64,000 bases of DNA, from positions 1 through 64,000 of IMG/VR virus record IMGVR_UViG_3300028654_000014. One strand, given 5' to 3'. Both the position numbers and the translations under genes were made by a program. Under the pieces are notes generated by a model. The model searched no databases and was not told the DNA's origin. It was given only the letters and a program-made list of their open reading frames with translations. The stretch is from a virus. Each line of letters starts with the position of its first letter. The stretch's first letter is position 1. Positions 7,297 through 14,250 of the stretch are shown piece after piece.

Positions 7297-7497
7297 ATGA
7301 ATGATATAAAGAATCTATTATCAGAGGAAGAAATTGATAAGTTAATAAATGAATTGGACTTTGAAGAAAGTCAAACCCAATTTGATTTTGATGATATTAG
7401 GGATCATAATGAAACATTGTGTGATCATCAATTTATAAATTATACAGGATTAAATGAACAATATCAATTCTGTACAGTTTGCGGGGAAAAAAGGTGA
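7297..7497 (+). CDS. Small acidic protein with C-terminal zinc module
   Basis: 66 residues: acidic helical N-terminus, then LCDHQF ... YQFCTVCGEKR, the same C-x-x-C-G module as the end of the protein at 4348. Strong Shine-Dalgarno (GGAAAGGAG) eight bases from the ATG. First gene behind the promoter at 7248. Confidence 0.6.
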   Translation: MNDIKNLLSEEEIDKLINELDFEESQTQFDFDDIRDHNETLCDHQFINYTGLNEQYQFCTVCGEKR

Positions 7498-7673
7498 CAA
7501 CATTATTTATTTCATCTCATAAAGAACATTCAATAAGATGGAGAATCTTTAAAGAAGGAGATTATAATTTATATATGTTTCTAGATGATGGAAAATTAAA
7601 CGTATCTCAATTCAATGTAAATGATATTGGTGTAACACCTAATACTTTAAGGTATATTCTTAAATATGAATAA
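7494..7673 (+). CDS. YE-tail mini-protein
   Basis: 59 residues from GTG at 7494 (GTGA overlap with the previous stop, GGGG upstream), ending TLRYILKYE. It is the first of four consecutive family members up to 8168. Function unknown. Confidence 0.6.
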   Translation: MTTLFISSHKEHSIRWRIFKEGDYNLYMFLDDGKLNVSQFNVNDIGVTPNTLRYILKYE

Positions 7674-7836
7674 ATTCATTTACAATCAATTTTCAGATTT
7701 TACTTATGAATTAGAAAGAGATGAAAAACTTTATATACTTCTTTCTGATAAAAATTTTCATGAATTTAATTATACAGATTTAAGTAAACAATCTACATGG
7801 TATAAGGAAAGAAAGATAGTAATGGTTTATGAATAA
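7666..7836 (+). CDS. YE-tail mini-protein
   Basis: 56 residues, MNKFIYNQF to RKIVMVYE. ATGAATAA junctions at both ends make the N-terminus MNK, as in the next two genes. Function unknown. Confidence 0.65.
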   Translation: MNKFIYNQFSDFTYELERDEKLYILLSDKNFHEFNYTDLSKQSTWYKERKIVMVYE

Positions 7837-7996
7837 ATTTTATTACACGATTCATCCAAAAGGAGATAGTAGTTGGTTAATTTATAGAATTTTGATTAAT
7901 AATAAATTATATTTTCATGATATTGATGACGAACTTCGTAAATCACATTTTGAATTAGATGATTCTAGATTAAAGGAAATACTTCAATATGAATAA
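7829..7996 (+). CDS. YE-tail mini-protein
   Basis: 55 residues, MNKFYYTIHP to LKEILQYE. Resembles its upstream neighbour at the N-terminus (MNKF-Y) and the tail but not between. Function unknown. Confidence 0.65.
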   Translation: MNKFYYTIHPKGDSSWLIYRILINNKLYFHDIDDELRKSHFELDDSRLKEILQYE

Positions 7997-8168
7997 ATTA
8001 GGATATTATAATAAATATTCAGATAAAAGTTCTTTATTTATTGTAAAAGGTGAAATTAATATGTTGTATATTGAAGGTTCTCAATTTGATTCCCCGCATA
8101 TAATTAAGAATTATGATCTATGGCATCCAGAAATGAATTATAGCATATGGATATGTGAATATGAATAA
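7989..8168 (+). CDS. YE-tail mini-protein
   Basis: 59 residues, MNKLGYYNKY to IWICEYE. Its tail codons carry the start of the nuclease gene. CEYE endings recur at 9265 (CEYC) and 21346. Function unknown. Confidence 0.65.
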   Translation: MNKLGYYNKYSDKSSLFIVKGEINMLYIEGSQFDSPHIIKNYDLWHPEMNYSIWICEYE

Positions 8169-9153
8169 ACTTTCATTTTCCTCAGTAAATCTTTATAATC
8201 AATGTAGTTATTGTTATTATTTAAAATATATTGAAAAGATTTATCCAAAAAGAATTAAATCATCATTATTATTTGGTACAGCAATTGATAAAGCTTTAAA
8301 TCATTTATTGCTCGAAAAGAATTTAGAAGCAGCAAAACAAGTCTTTATAGATAATTGGACAACAGGTAAAATTAATTACAAACCAGTACAATTAGAAGGA
8401 AGTGATTTAATAATCTATTCAAAATCTGATTTAGATTTAGAATTCTTAAAACATTCTACAAAAACTAAACCAAAAGATTTAAACTGGTCAAGTTTGTATT
8501 TTAAAGGTTTATTATTTATAAAAGCTTATTATGAAAAAGTCCTTCCGCGAATCAAAAATGTAATTAGTATTCAAGAATCAATTTCCATTAAAAATCACGA
8601 AGGTGATCAAATTGCTGGAAATATGGATATTATAGTTGAATGGGAAGATGGAAAAAGATATTTGTTAGATAATAAAACAACCACTTATAAATATGAAGCA
8701 AAAGATGCCCAAGAAAGTCCACAATTAAACCTTTATGATTATATTATTCATGATAAATATAAATTAGATGGTATAGGATTTATTGTTTTAAATAAGAAGA
8801 TTAATAAGAATAAGGTGAAAAAATGTAAAAGTTGCGAGGCAATAAATAATAGTAGTCATAAAACTTGTAATCAAGAATTACCTATTATTGGACCACTTAA
8901 AAGATGTAATGGTGAATTTGAAATAACAATCAATCCTTCAGTAGATATTGATTTCATATTTGATAAAATAGATCCAAACATTCAAAACAAAGTGATTGAA
9001 AATTTTGATGAAACTAATAATAAAATAGCTAATAAAGAGTTTAATATGGAACATAATCCAATAAGAGGTAAATATGGATTTTGCGATTATAAAGAATATT
9101 ATGAAGGGAATGAAGAATTTATTAGGATGGCGAAAAAAGAATCAAAGGATTGA
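8161..9153 (+). CDS. PD-(D/E)XK nuclease of the RecB/Cas4 kind
   Basis: 330 residues. The N-terminus (LSFSSVNLYNQC) is the Ser/Cys-containing opening of RecB-like nucleases. GNMDI near residue 155 and LLDNKT near 170 give the D-(x)n-D-x-K metal site, followed by QLNLYDY, the usual helix after it. A Cys cluster (CKSC ... C ... C) near 220-245 may bind zinc. Probably degrades or trims DNA ends in recombination, with the ERF protein encoded 2.4 kb away. Start at 8161 overlaps the previous stop. Confidence 0.75.
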   Translation: MNKLSFSSVNLYNQCSYCYYLKYIEKIYPKRIKSSLLFGTAIDKALNHLLLEKNLEAAKQVFIDNWTTGKINYKPVQLEGSDLIIYSKSDLDLEFLKHSTKTKPKDLNWSSLYFKGLLFIKAYYEKVLPRIKNVISIQESISIKNHEGDQIAGNMDIIVEWEDGKRYLLDNKTTTYKYEAKDAQESPQLNLYDYIIHDKYKLDGIGFIVLNKKINKNKVKKCKSCEAINNSSHKTCNQELPIIGPLKRCNGEFEITINPSVDIDFIFDKIDPNIQNKVIENFDETNNKIANKEFNMEHNPIRGKYGFCDYKEYYEGNEEFIRMAKKESKD

Positions 9154-9265
9154 TGAAATATTCAATAAACCCATGCCTTTAGGAACTGGAGACTATTATA
9201 GAGGTTATAAGGATTGTTTTGAACAATTAAAACAACAGATTTATATTGACAATAGGGAAGAATAA
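9074..9265 (+). CDS. Small hypothetical protein, start uncertain
   Basis: The C-terminal half (GTGDYYRGYKDCFEQLKQQI) looks like the short helical phage proteins with a YxxGYKDA-type motif. The 5' part overlaps the nuclease gene; starts at 9074, 9101, 9113 or a minimal one at 9172 are possible and none has a good Shine-Dalgarno sequence. Function unknown. Confidence 0.4.
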   Translation: MDFAIIKNIMKGMKNLLGWRKKNQRIDEIFNKPMPLGTGDYYRGYKDCFEQLKQQIYIDNREE

Positions 9266-9393
9266 TGGTATTGTATATATACAGAGATTTAACTTTCAGT
9301 GTAGAATGGACTATAACACCTACTCCAATCCAAAGGGAATTCATAAAAAGTGATTACTTAACAAAAAGGATTATAATTTGCGAATATTGTTAA
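9265..9393 (+). CDS. YE-tail mini-protein
   Basis: 42 residues, MVLYIYRDLTF to RIIICEYC. The last residue is Cys instead of Glu. TAATG overlap with the gene before; its end overlaps the protease gene. Confidence 0.55.
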   Translation: MVLYIYRDLTFSVEWTITPTPIQREFIKSDYLTKRIIICEYC

Positions 9394-10064
9394 TGATTTT
9401 AATAAGTTTGAATTTACAGGCAAAAACTCTCAGAGTATTAGAAATTGATACTGGAATTTCACTTTCCCATCAAGAAATTACAGATCATATTGATTTTAGT
9501 AACTTTAATAGAGCAGATTATATAGATGATCATCCAATTTCCCACGGAACTCATATAGCAGGTTTAATAGTTAAAGATACATGTAAACAAGTAGAATTGA
9601 TAAGCTGTAAATACTTCTTTCAAAATACATCACAAGATGTTATAAGAAATGAGATTAATTGTTTTAAAAGAGCTTTAACTTTAAATATTGATGTTATAAA
9701 CTATTCATCTTATGGATATTCTTATGTTAAAGAAGAATATGAACTTTTAAAGCAATTGAGGGATAAAAATATAATAATTATTACATCTGCCGGAAATGAA
9801 GGAAATGATATTTCATTAAAAAGAAACAGAAGATACTTATCAGGATATGATTTATCAAATATTATAGTAGTTGGGAATTTAGAAGCTAATGGAATAAAGA
9901 ATCCTACTAGTAATTATGGATTTCCAGGGATGAAATGGGAGTTGGGAACTGATATTTATTCAACATTAGCCAATGGAAAATTTGGATATTTAACTGGAAG
10001 TTCACAAGCAACTGCAATTCACACAAACAAATGGTTAAAGAAAAAATGTCTAGAGCTAAATTAG
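9378..10064 (+). CDS. Subtilisin-like serine protease (S8), probably exported
   Basis: 228 residues, compact for the family. All catalytic motifs are present: Asp in EIDTGIS (about 24), His in HGTHIAG (about 57), oxyanion Asn in SAGNEGN (about 139), Ser in GSSQA (about 210, usually GTSMA). The N-terminus (MRILLMILISLNLQA) reads as a short signal peptide if TTG at 9378 (AAAGG eight bases upstream) is used; ATG at 9393 would shorten it. No propeptide is evident. Role unknown: processing of envelope proteins, host killing or virion maturation are possible. Confidence 0.75.
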   Translation: MRILLMILISLNLQAKTLRVLEIDTGISLSHQEITDHIDFSNFNRADYIDDHPISHGTHIAGLIVKDTCKQVELISCKYFFQNTSQDVIRNEINCFKRALTLNIDVINYSSYGYSYVKEEYELLKQLRDKNIIIITSAGNEGNDISLKRNRRYLSGYDLSNIIVVGNLEANGIKNPTSNYGFPGMKWELGTDIYSTLANGKFGYLTGSSQATAIHTNKWLKKKCLELN

Positions 10065-10216
10065 TAGCAGATCAAGGATTTAAATACATAGGTATCCAAA
10101 GATTTTGGTTATTTAAAGATAATATTGTATATAATTTAAATGAAAAAGTTATAGCTAAACATTTAAGTCAACCAGTAATGAATCAAGATGAAATATTAGT
10201 ACTTGAATATGAATGA
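10046..10216 (+). CDS. YE-tail mini-protein
   Basis: About 56 residues from ATG at 10046 (MSRAKLVADQ), or 61 from 10031; both starts lie in the protease gene. Ends DEILVLEYE. Function unknown. Confidence 0.55.
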   Translation: MSRAKLVADQGFKYIGIQRFWLFKDNIVYNLNEKVIAKHLSQPVMNQDEILVLEYE

Positions 10217-10358
10217 ACTATTTTATAAAGATGATATGTTTATAAAATCAAATGAAGAAGAAATATGTTTTTATGGTTATAAATATACAATGATAGGAAA
10301 TTCATATCTTAATTCACATATAATTCAATCTGGAACTTTCATATTAACTTATGATTGA
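10209..10358 (+). CDS. YE-tail mini-protein
   Basis: 49 residues, MNELFYKDDMF to TFILTYD. The N-terminus (M-N/I-E-L-aromatic-x-x-DD-x-F) matches the next gene (MIELYCRDDIF), so the two are tandem duplicates. Confidence 0.65.
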   Translation: MNELFYKDDMFIKSNEEEICFYGYKYTMIGNSYLNSHIIQSGTFILTYD

Positions 10359-10470
10359 ACTATATTGTAGAGATGATATATTTTTTATTCATGTTGGTAA
10401 TGAATTTAAACAATTTGATTTTGATCAACATTTAGATGGAATACATTCACTTATATTAACTTATGAATAG
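10351..10470 (+). CDS. YE-tail mini-protein
   Basis: 39 residues, MIELYCRDDIF to SLILTYE. Close relative of the gene before it. The junction TATGAATAG gives the MNR start of the next gene. Confidence 0.6.
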   Translation: MIELYCRDDIFFIHVGNEFKQFDFDQHLDGIHSLILTYE

Positions 10471-10591
10471 AATACTAACAATTGTAATATTTGAAAGTGG
10501 CGAAAAAATCTTTTGGTTTGGAAAATATTCAGTATATAAACAAGTTCCAGTGGCAGATGGAAAAGAAATAATAATTTTGAGGTATGAATGA
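10463..10591 (+). CDS. YE-tail mini-protein
   Basis: 42 residues, MNRILTIVIF to EIIILRYE. The ending is close to that of the gene at 6365 (IILRYE). ATGA overlap with the next gene, with TTGAGG upstream of that start. Confidence 0.6.
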   Translation: MNRILTIVIFESGEKIFWFGKYSVYKQVPVADGKEIIILRYE

Positions 10592-11073
10592 AATTTTTAA
10601 AATTAACTAACGTTTCAATAGATTATAATTATCAAGTGCATCTTACAAATGGAAGTTCACAGATAACAAATCAAGGATTATTAGCAGGAGGAATTAATTC
10701 AGCATTTGGTGGAATTTATTCAGGGCCAGGCACTCAACAATATCAAAATGCACAACAATCTCAACAAGGATCAAATTATAACCAACAGCAACAACTCGGT
10801 ATCAACCAATCTATTTATAATCAATTACACCAATCACCAATGCAATCTTATATTAAAAAATCAGTAATGATTCCAATAGATAACATAAATTACTTCATAG
10901 AAGAGAAAATGAATGGTAATAATACAATAATACACTTTAAAACTCCATTTCCAAATGGTGATCAATTTCTTGGACCAACATATACCTTACATGTTGAAGA
11001 AACTATTGATATGATTGAGAAACAAATACATACCCAACAATTCAACAATAAAATGGATGAGTTATTAAAATAA
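10588..11073 (+). CDS. Gln/Asn/Gly-rich protein with a KMDE-type C-terminus
   Basis: 161 residues: an N-terminal ordered stretch, a low-complexity segment rich in Q, N, G and S (about 35-85), a second ordered part, and the C-terminus QIHTQQFNNKMDELLK. That C-terminus is nearly the same as in the otherwise different proteins at 28305 and 28880, and related to those at 17341 and 34598. Last gene before a strong promoter. Function unknown. Confidence 0.6.
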   Translation: MKFLKLTNVSIDYNYQVHLTNGSSQITNQGLLAGGINSAFGGIYSGPGTQQYQNAQQSQQGSNYNQQQQLGINQSIYNQLHQSPMQSYIKKSVMIPIDNINYFIEEKMNGNNTIIHFKTPFPNGDQFLGPTYTLHVEETIDMIEKQIHTQQFNNKMDELLK

Positions 11074-11076
11074 ACA

Positions 11077-11105
11077 TTGACAATGAAGATAATTAATAGT
11101 ATAAT
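11077..11105 (+). promoter_or_regulatory. Consensus sigma-70 promoter
   Basis: TTGACA (11077-11082), 17 bases, TATAAT (11100-11105): a perfect match. It starts four bases after the previous stop and drives the annealing-protein operon. Confidence 0.8.
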
Positions 11106-11136
11106 ACAATATATAAGTAATTTAAGGAGCAAATTA

Positions 11137-11421
11137 ATGGCTAAGATGAAAAAACATGTAGATGAAGAGAAAGCAGTTGAAATGGAACAAGAAGTAGTTC
11201 AAAAAGAACAACCAGAAGCTCCTGTAGAAATATTGGATAGTTTTGCATTGGGAGTTGCAAAAGACAATGAATCAGGTCGATGGTTTGTTATTAAAATTCC
11301 TTTTAATATTAAAACAGGTCAAACAGGATCTCCTATAAAATTAGGTGAAGGAGATGATAGAAGTATTTGTCTCGAAAGATTTAGAATTGAAGCAGCTAAT
11401 ACTTTAATGGGAGAAGTTTAA
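11137..11421 (+). CDS. Hypothetical protein, first gene of the ERF operon
   Basis: 94 residues from ATG at 11137, chosen for AAGGAG seven bases upstream; an earlier in-frame methionine lies inside the promoter. N-terminal 40 residues are charged and helical; the rest (FALGVAKDNESGRWFVIKIPF ... GEGDDRS) looks like a small folded domain. No family recognised. Confidence 0.6.
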   Translation: MAKMKKHVDEEKAVEMEQEVVQKEQPEAPVEILDSFALGVAKDNESGRWFVIKIPFNIKTGQTGSPIKLGEGDDRSICLERFRIEAANTLMGEV

Positions 11422-11422
11422 A

Positions 11423-11611
11423 ATGAAACTATTTTTACCATCAATTTTATCACTATTAACTTCTGGAGCAATTGGATATTTTCTATGCGATTTAGCTTTA
11501 AAAGTTGATAAAAGAGAAACAACAATCATTGTATTACTAATAGTAATGAATATGATTTTAAAAAGTATTATATTTTCAAATGTAAAAGGAGATTCAAATG
11601 TCGCAAAATAG
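11423..11611 (+). CDS. Small membrane protein, two transmembrane segments
   Basis: 62 residues, hydrophobic at about 3-24 and 33-50. The last codons contain AAAGGAG, the Shine-Dalgarno of the ERF gene, which overlaps by 14 bases. Confidence 0.6.
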   Translation: MKLFLPSILSLLTSGAIGYFLCDLALKVDKRETTIIVLLIVMNMILKSIIFSNVKGDSNVAK

Positions 11612-12125
11612 TTTAATTGTAACAAGTGCAGAAAATGCTGAACTTTTTCAAGCGTTAGCAGCTGCGAAAAGAATAATTCAACCTGTTGTAAAGAAAGGTG
11701 AAAATCCTCATTTTAAATCAGCATTTGCAACTTTAGCAGATACTTTAGATGCAGTAGAAGGTCCACTTTTGGATCAAGGAATTCTACTAATACAACCAAA
11801 TTGTACAGATGGAGTTTCAAATTTTGTAACTACAAGACTTATTCATTTAAAAACTGGACAATTTATTGAAAGTTCTGTAAAATTGGAACTTGCTAAAACA
11901 AATATGCAAGAGATAGGAAGCGCAACAACTTATGCCAAGCGTCAAACTATTACATCACTCTTAGGTCTAAGAACAATAGATGATGATGCTGAAGCTTCAA
12001 TGAATCGTTCATCTTCAAATGGTAAAACCAATGTTACAAGAGGATCTTTTAAAAAAGAAGCTGATCGTAGTTCTGTAGCAGAGAAACAGATTAATGCAGC
12101 AGCAAGTGATGATTGGGATAATTAA
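11598..12125 (+). CDS. erf: ERF-family single-strand DNA annealing protein
   Basis: 175 residues. Pairs complementary single strands in phage recombination. Family signatures: NPHFKSAFATLADTL near 38-52 and GSATTYAKRQTITSLLGL near 117-134, followed by the acidic DDDAE. The C-terminal 40 residues are polar and probably flexible, ending in acidic DDWDN, a feature shared by many single-strand binding and annealing proteins. Works with the nuclease at 8161 by analogy with other phage recombination pairs. Confidence 0.8.
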   Translation: MSQNSLIVTSAENAELFQALAAAKRIIQPVVKKGENPHFKSAFATLADTLDAVEGPLLDQGILLIQPNCTDGVSNFVTTRLIHLKTGQFIESSVKLELAKTNMQEIGSATTYAKRQTITSLLGLRTIDDDAEASMNRSSSNGKTNVTRGSFKKEADRSSVAEKQINAAASDDWDN

Positions 12126-12256
12126 TGATAGTAATTCTAATATCAATACTAATCATATCATTACCAATGATTATAATTAATCAATTAGAACCAGTTCCAG
12201 TAAAAGAAGATAAAGTAGCTAAAGATAATTGTAAAAATTGTAAATGCGATAAATGA
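12125..12256 (+). CDS. Small membrane protein with a Cys-rich tail
   Basis: 43 residues: hydrophobic MIVILISILIISLPMIII, then a charged segment ending CKNCKCDK. The C-x-x-C-x-C tail could bind metal or form disulfides. Overlaps neighbours by TAATG and ATGA. Confidence 0.5.
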   Translation: MIVILISILIISLPMIIINQLEPVPVKEDKVAKDNCKNCKCDK

Positions 12257-12375
12257 CCAAACCGTTGATTATTTATTTGACAGTTTCAATATTATTTGGT
12301 ATAATATCTTTAATAGGTTTGAATTATTTAAGAAAGATTGTTAAATTATTAGAAAGGAAAGATAATGAAAAATAA
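12253..12375 (+). CDS. Small membrane protein overlapping a promoter
   Basis: 40 residues, MTKPLIIYLTVSILFGIISLIGL then a basic tail. The codons for LTVSILFGII contain a complete consensus promoter. Overlaps the next gene by 11 bases. Confidence 0.5.
   Translation: MTKPLIIYLTVSILFGIISLIGLNYLRKIVKLLERKDNEK
12277..12305 (+). promoter_or_regulatory. Consensus sigma-70 promoter inside a gene
   Basis: TTGACA (12277-12282), 17 bases, TATAAT (12300-12305). A perfect match within the gene at 12253; would drive the genes from 12365 onward. Confidence 0.7.
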
Positions 12376-12595
12376 ATTACTAATTGGATCATTAGTATTA
12401 TTTGTAATTGCAACTGTTTTAGGAATTGTTTCAACAGCAGGTATTGATAATCAAAGAGAATTACTTAGAAGTTTCCATTTAGGAAGTACTTCTTTATTTC
12501 TAGGATTATTAGGAGTTGGAACATTAGTTATTGCAAAATTATGGAATGAAGATACTCAAATTTCAACATCTGATAAAAAGAAAATTGCAAAATGA
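12365..12595 (+). CDS. Membrane protein, two transmembrane segments
   Basis: 76 residues, hydrophobic at about 5-25 and 42-60. AGAAAGGA lies eight bases before the ATG. Ends with a basic tail (KKKIAK). No family recognised. Confidence 0.6.
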   Translation: MKNKLLIGSLVLFVIATVLGIVSTAGIDNQRELLRSFHLGSTSLFLGLLGVGTLVIAKLWNEDTQISTSDKKKIAK

Positions 12596-12927
12596 AAAGA
12601 GTCGATAGAATTCAATTAAACACTTTAAGTAAACTTTTATTTGGTACTTCATCAAAATGGCAAAAATTGATGAAAGGTCAAACAAAAACAATGAAAGAAA
12701 CTTTAGAAGATGGATCTGAACGAAAGTTTCAAGGAACTCATTATTCTTCTCTTGAAGAGATCAAAAAACAAATGGATGATCTTTTCAAAGAGAAAGTTTT
12801 AAAGGAAGAGAAACAAAAAGAAGAAGCTAATAAAGTTACTGTTACAAGTGAAAATAAAGCAGTAGGAACAAGATTTGAAGAAGTAGTGAAAGAGGAAGAA
12901 AATGACGAATTTATCAGAACAAATTGA
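12592..12927 (+). CDS. Hypothetical protein, charged helical C-terminal half
   Basis: 111 residues. N-terminal 50 residues basic; from about 60 on, a Glu/Lys-rich region that may form a coiled coil (EKVLKEEKQKEEANK). Its 3' end overlaps the next gene by 26 bases. Confidence 0.55.
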   Translation: MKRVDRIQLNTLSKLLFGTSSKWQKLMKGQTKTMKETLEDGSERKFQGTHYSSLEEIKKQMDDLFKEKVLKEEKQKEEANKVTVTSENKAVGTRFEEVVKEEENDEFIRTN

Positions 12928-13321
12928 ACCAGCACTTCCAACAGGTGAAGAAGTTGAAAAAGAACTTTTAAGACGAGAACAAGAAAATCCTCATATATTA
13001 GATAATCATGCAACATTTTTTGCATTGTATATTCCAAAACTCATGCAAATGTTAGATGGTATGAATAAAAAAGCTCTTTTAAGAGTCATTGAATTAGCAG
13101 TAAAACATCCAATTGAAGAAAGTGATAAAAAACTTCTAAGTGTATCAGAAAATAACGCTTTTAATACTTTAAATCAATTAATGACTTCAAAATATTCCAT
13201 GATTATTTATACAGGAATGGAAGAAATGGAACGTCAAGAAGCAGAAAAAGCAAAAGAAGTTAATATAGAATCAGTGATAGAAACAAGTTTTAACGGAGAT
13301 GAAAATGAGTCAAAATCTTAA
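12902..13321 (+). CDS. Hypothetical acidic helical protein
   Basis: 139 residues. GAGGAAGAAA precedes the ATG. Contains NNAFNTLNQLMTSKYSMII, a pattern seen in small phage proteins of unknown function. Acidic ends, no membrane segment. The last codons (GGAG) serve the next gene. Confidence 0.55.
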   Translation: MTNLSEQIEPALPTGEEVEKELLRREQENPHILDNHATFFALYIPKLMQMLDGMNKKALLRVIELAVKHPIEESDKKLLSVSENNAFNTLNQLMTSKYSMIIYTGMEEMERQEAEKAKEVNIESVIETSFNGDENESKS

Positions 13322-13661
13322 AGCAATAGATGATACAGGATTGATTAGTAATTTAAATACATTAACAACAGGATCAGTACTTTTATCAAATAGTGTAAAT
13401 GGTGGAACTGGTGGTAATGGAATTAATTCTATAACCGGAGGTTTAGATTTAAATACTAATACGGGCAGTGGAATTGCAACAAATTCATGGTATGTTCCAA
13501 CAACTACATTAGCTTATAGTTATTGGTATCCAACATTACCAGTCCCAACAGTTTCAATTGATAAAGTTGAAAATGGATTTATAATTACAAAAGATAATAA
13601 AAGATTTGTAGCTAAAAAAGCTGAAGAAATTCTTAAATATTTAAAAGGAGAAGAAAAATGA
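13305..13661 (+). CDS. Hypothetical Gly/Asn-rich phage protein
   Basis: 118 residues from ATG at 13305 (GGAG seven bases upstream; the ATG at 13299 overlaps the ribosome site). Low-complexity G/N/T/S region at 25-65, then VSIDKVENGFIITKDNKRFVAKKAEEILKYL, split here only by punctuation of strands: an 'IDKVENGxII' beta element followed by a helix, frequent at the C-terminus of small phage proteins. The layout resembles the gene at 10588. Confidence 0.55.
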   Translation: MSQNLKAIDDTGLISNLNTLTTGSVLLSNSVNGGTGGNGINSITGGLDLNTNTGSGIATNSWYVPTTTLAYSYWYPTLPVPTVSIDKVENGFIITKDNKRFVAKKAEEILKYLKGEEK

Positions 13662-13951
13662 GTGAAGTAAAAGCAAAAACTGTAAGATTGGGGACAATTC
13701 TTCAAACAGATGCAGAAAAAGGTCCCTTTATGATTTTGGGCAATAATAAAAACAAAGACCCAAAATATGATTATACAGTTCAAATTAGAGTTTTGCAAGG
13801 AAGTCCAAAAACTCCAGAAGAATTTAAAAAGGCTACAGTTTTGTATAGTGGAACTAATCCATTGGTTTATATGAATAAGCCACGAGGAGAAAATGTTCCA
13901 AAAATTGTAAAACATGAATTGGCTGTGCCTTTAAAATTAGTAGAAGATTAA
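13658..13951 (+). CDS. Hypothetical protein
   Basis: 97 residues. AAAGGAG precedes the start; ATGA overlap. Beta-rich pattern (VRLGTILQTD ... YTVQIRVLQG ... LAVPLKLVED) with conserved-looking KGPFMILGN. No family recognised. Last gene before the hairpin-rich gap. Confidence 0.55.
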   Translation: MSEVKAKTVRLGTILQTDAEKGPFMILGNNKNKDPKYDYTVQIRVLQGSPKTPEEFKKATVLYSGTNPLVYMNKPRGENVPKIVKHELAVPLKLVED

Positions 13952-14228
13952 TTTATATACGTAGTAAAACTACTTATAAAGTCCATTGAAAAGTGGAAGT
14001 TGTTTCTGAAAAGAACATAAACGTTAGCGAATGAAATAACTAACGTTAGGGTCTGTGAGTGCAAATCTCACATAAATCAGGAATGGGTAAATCGTTCGAG
14101 TCGATGGTCCTGATGTATATAATTTATCCCAGTAATTATTCAGTCACATGGAGTAATTACAAATACCTTATTCCTCCCCTCTAAGGTATTTCCTTTCAAA
14201 GTTGTGAACAAGCCGGAGGTAATCCGGC
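13952..14228 (+). ncRNA. Run of eight hairpins upstream of primase; candidate structured RNA
   Basis: Nearly the whole intergenic gap can be folded on the plus strand: TTTATA+GTAGT/ACTAC+TATAAA (13952-13980); TCCAT/GTGGA (13982-13997); AACGTTAG/CTAACGTT, 8 bp (14020-14047); TGTGAG/CTCACA (14054-14072); TCAGGA/TCCTGA enclosing ATCG/CGAT (14077-14113); GTAATTA/TAATTAC (14132-14160); AAATACCTTA/TAAGGTATTT, 10 bp (14161-14191); GCCGGA/TCCGGC (14212-14228). A weaker GTTT/GAAC pair sits at 14002-14016. No U-run follows, so these are not standard terminators, and no tRNA cloverleaf fits. Could be a leader, a noncoding RNA or an origin. Confidence 0.5.
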
Positions 14229-14250
14229 ATTAAACTAAGGGAGTGATTGA

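Noticed and set aside
7315-7345. FliM/FliY-like opening (LLSEEEIDKLI) of the protein at 7297
   Set aside because: Only eleven residues match and the rest is a zinc module; short acidic helices of this kind arise easily.
9246-9280. TTGACA followed by TATATA as a promoter
   Set aside because: Spacing of about 22 bases is too long.
14077-14113. tRNA-like T-arm (ATCG-TTCGAGT-CGAT)
   Set aside because: The enclosing TCAGGA/TCCTGA stem closes a simple hairpin; no D-arm, anticodon arm with U33, or acceptor stem can be drawn. No tRNA found in the window.
14161-14191. 10-bp hairpin as a terminator
   Set aside because: Followed by CCTTTC rather than a T-run, and part of a longer series of hairpins.
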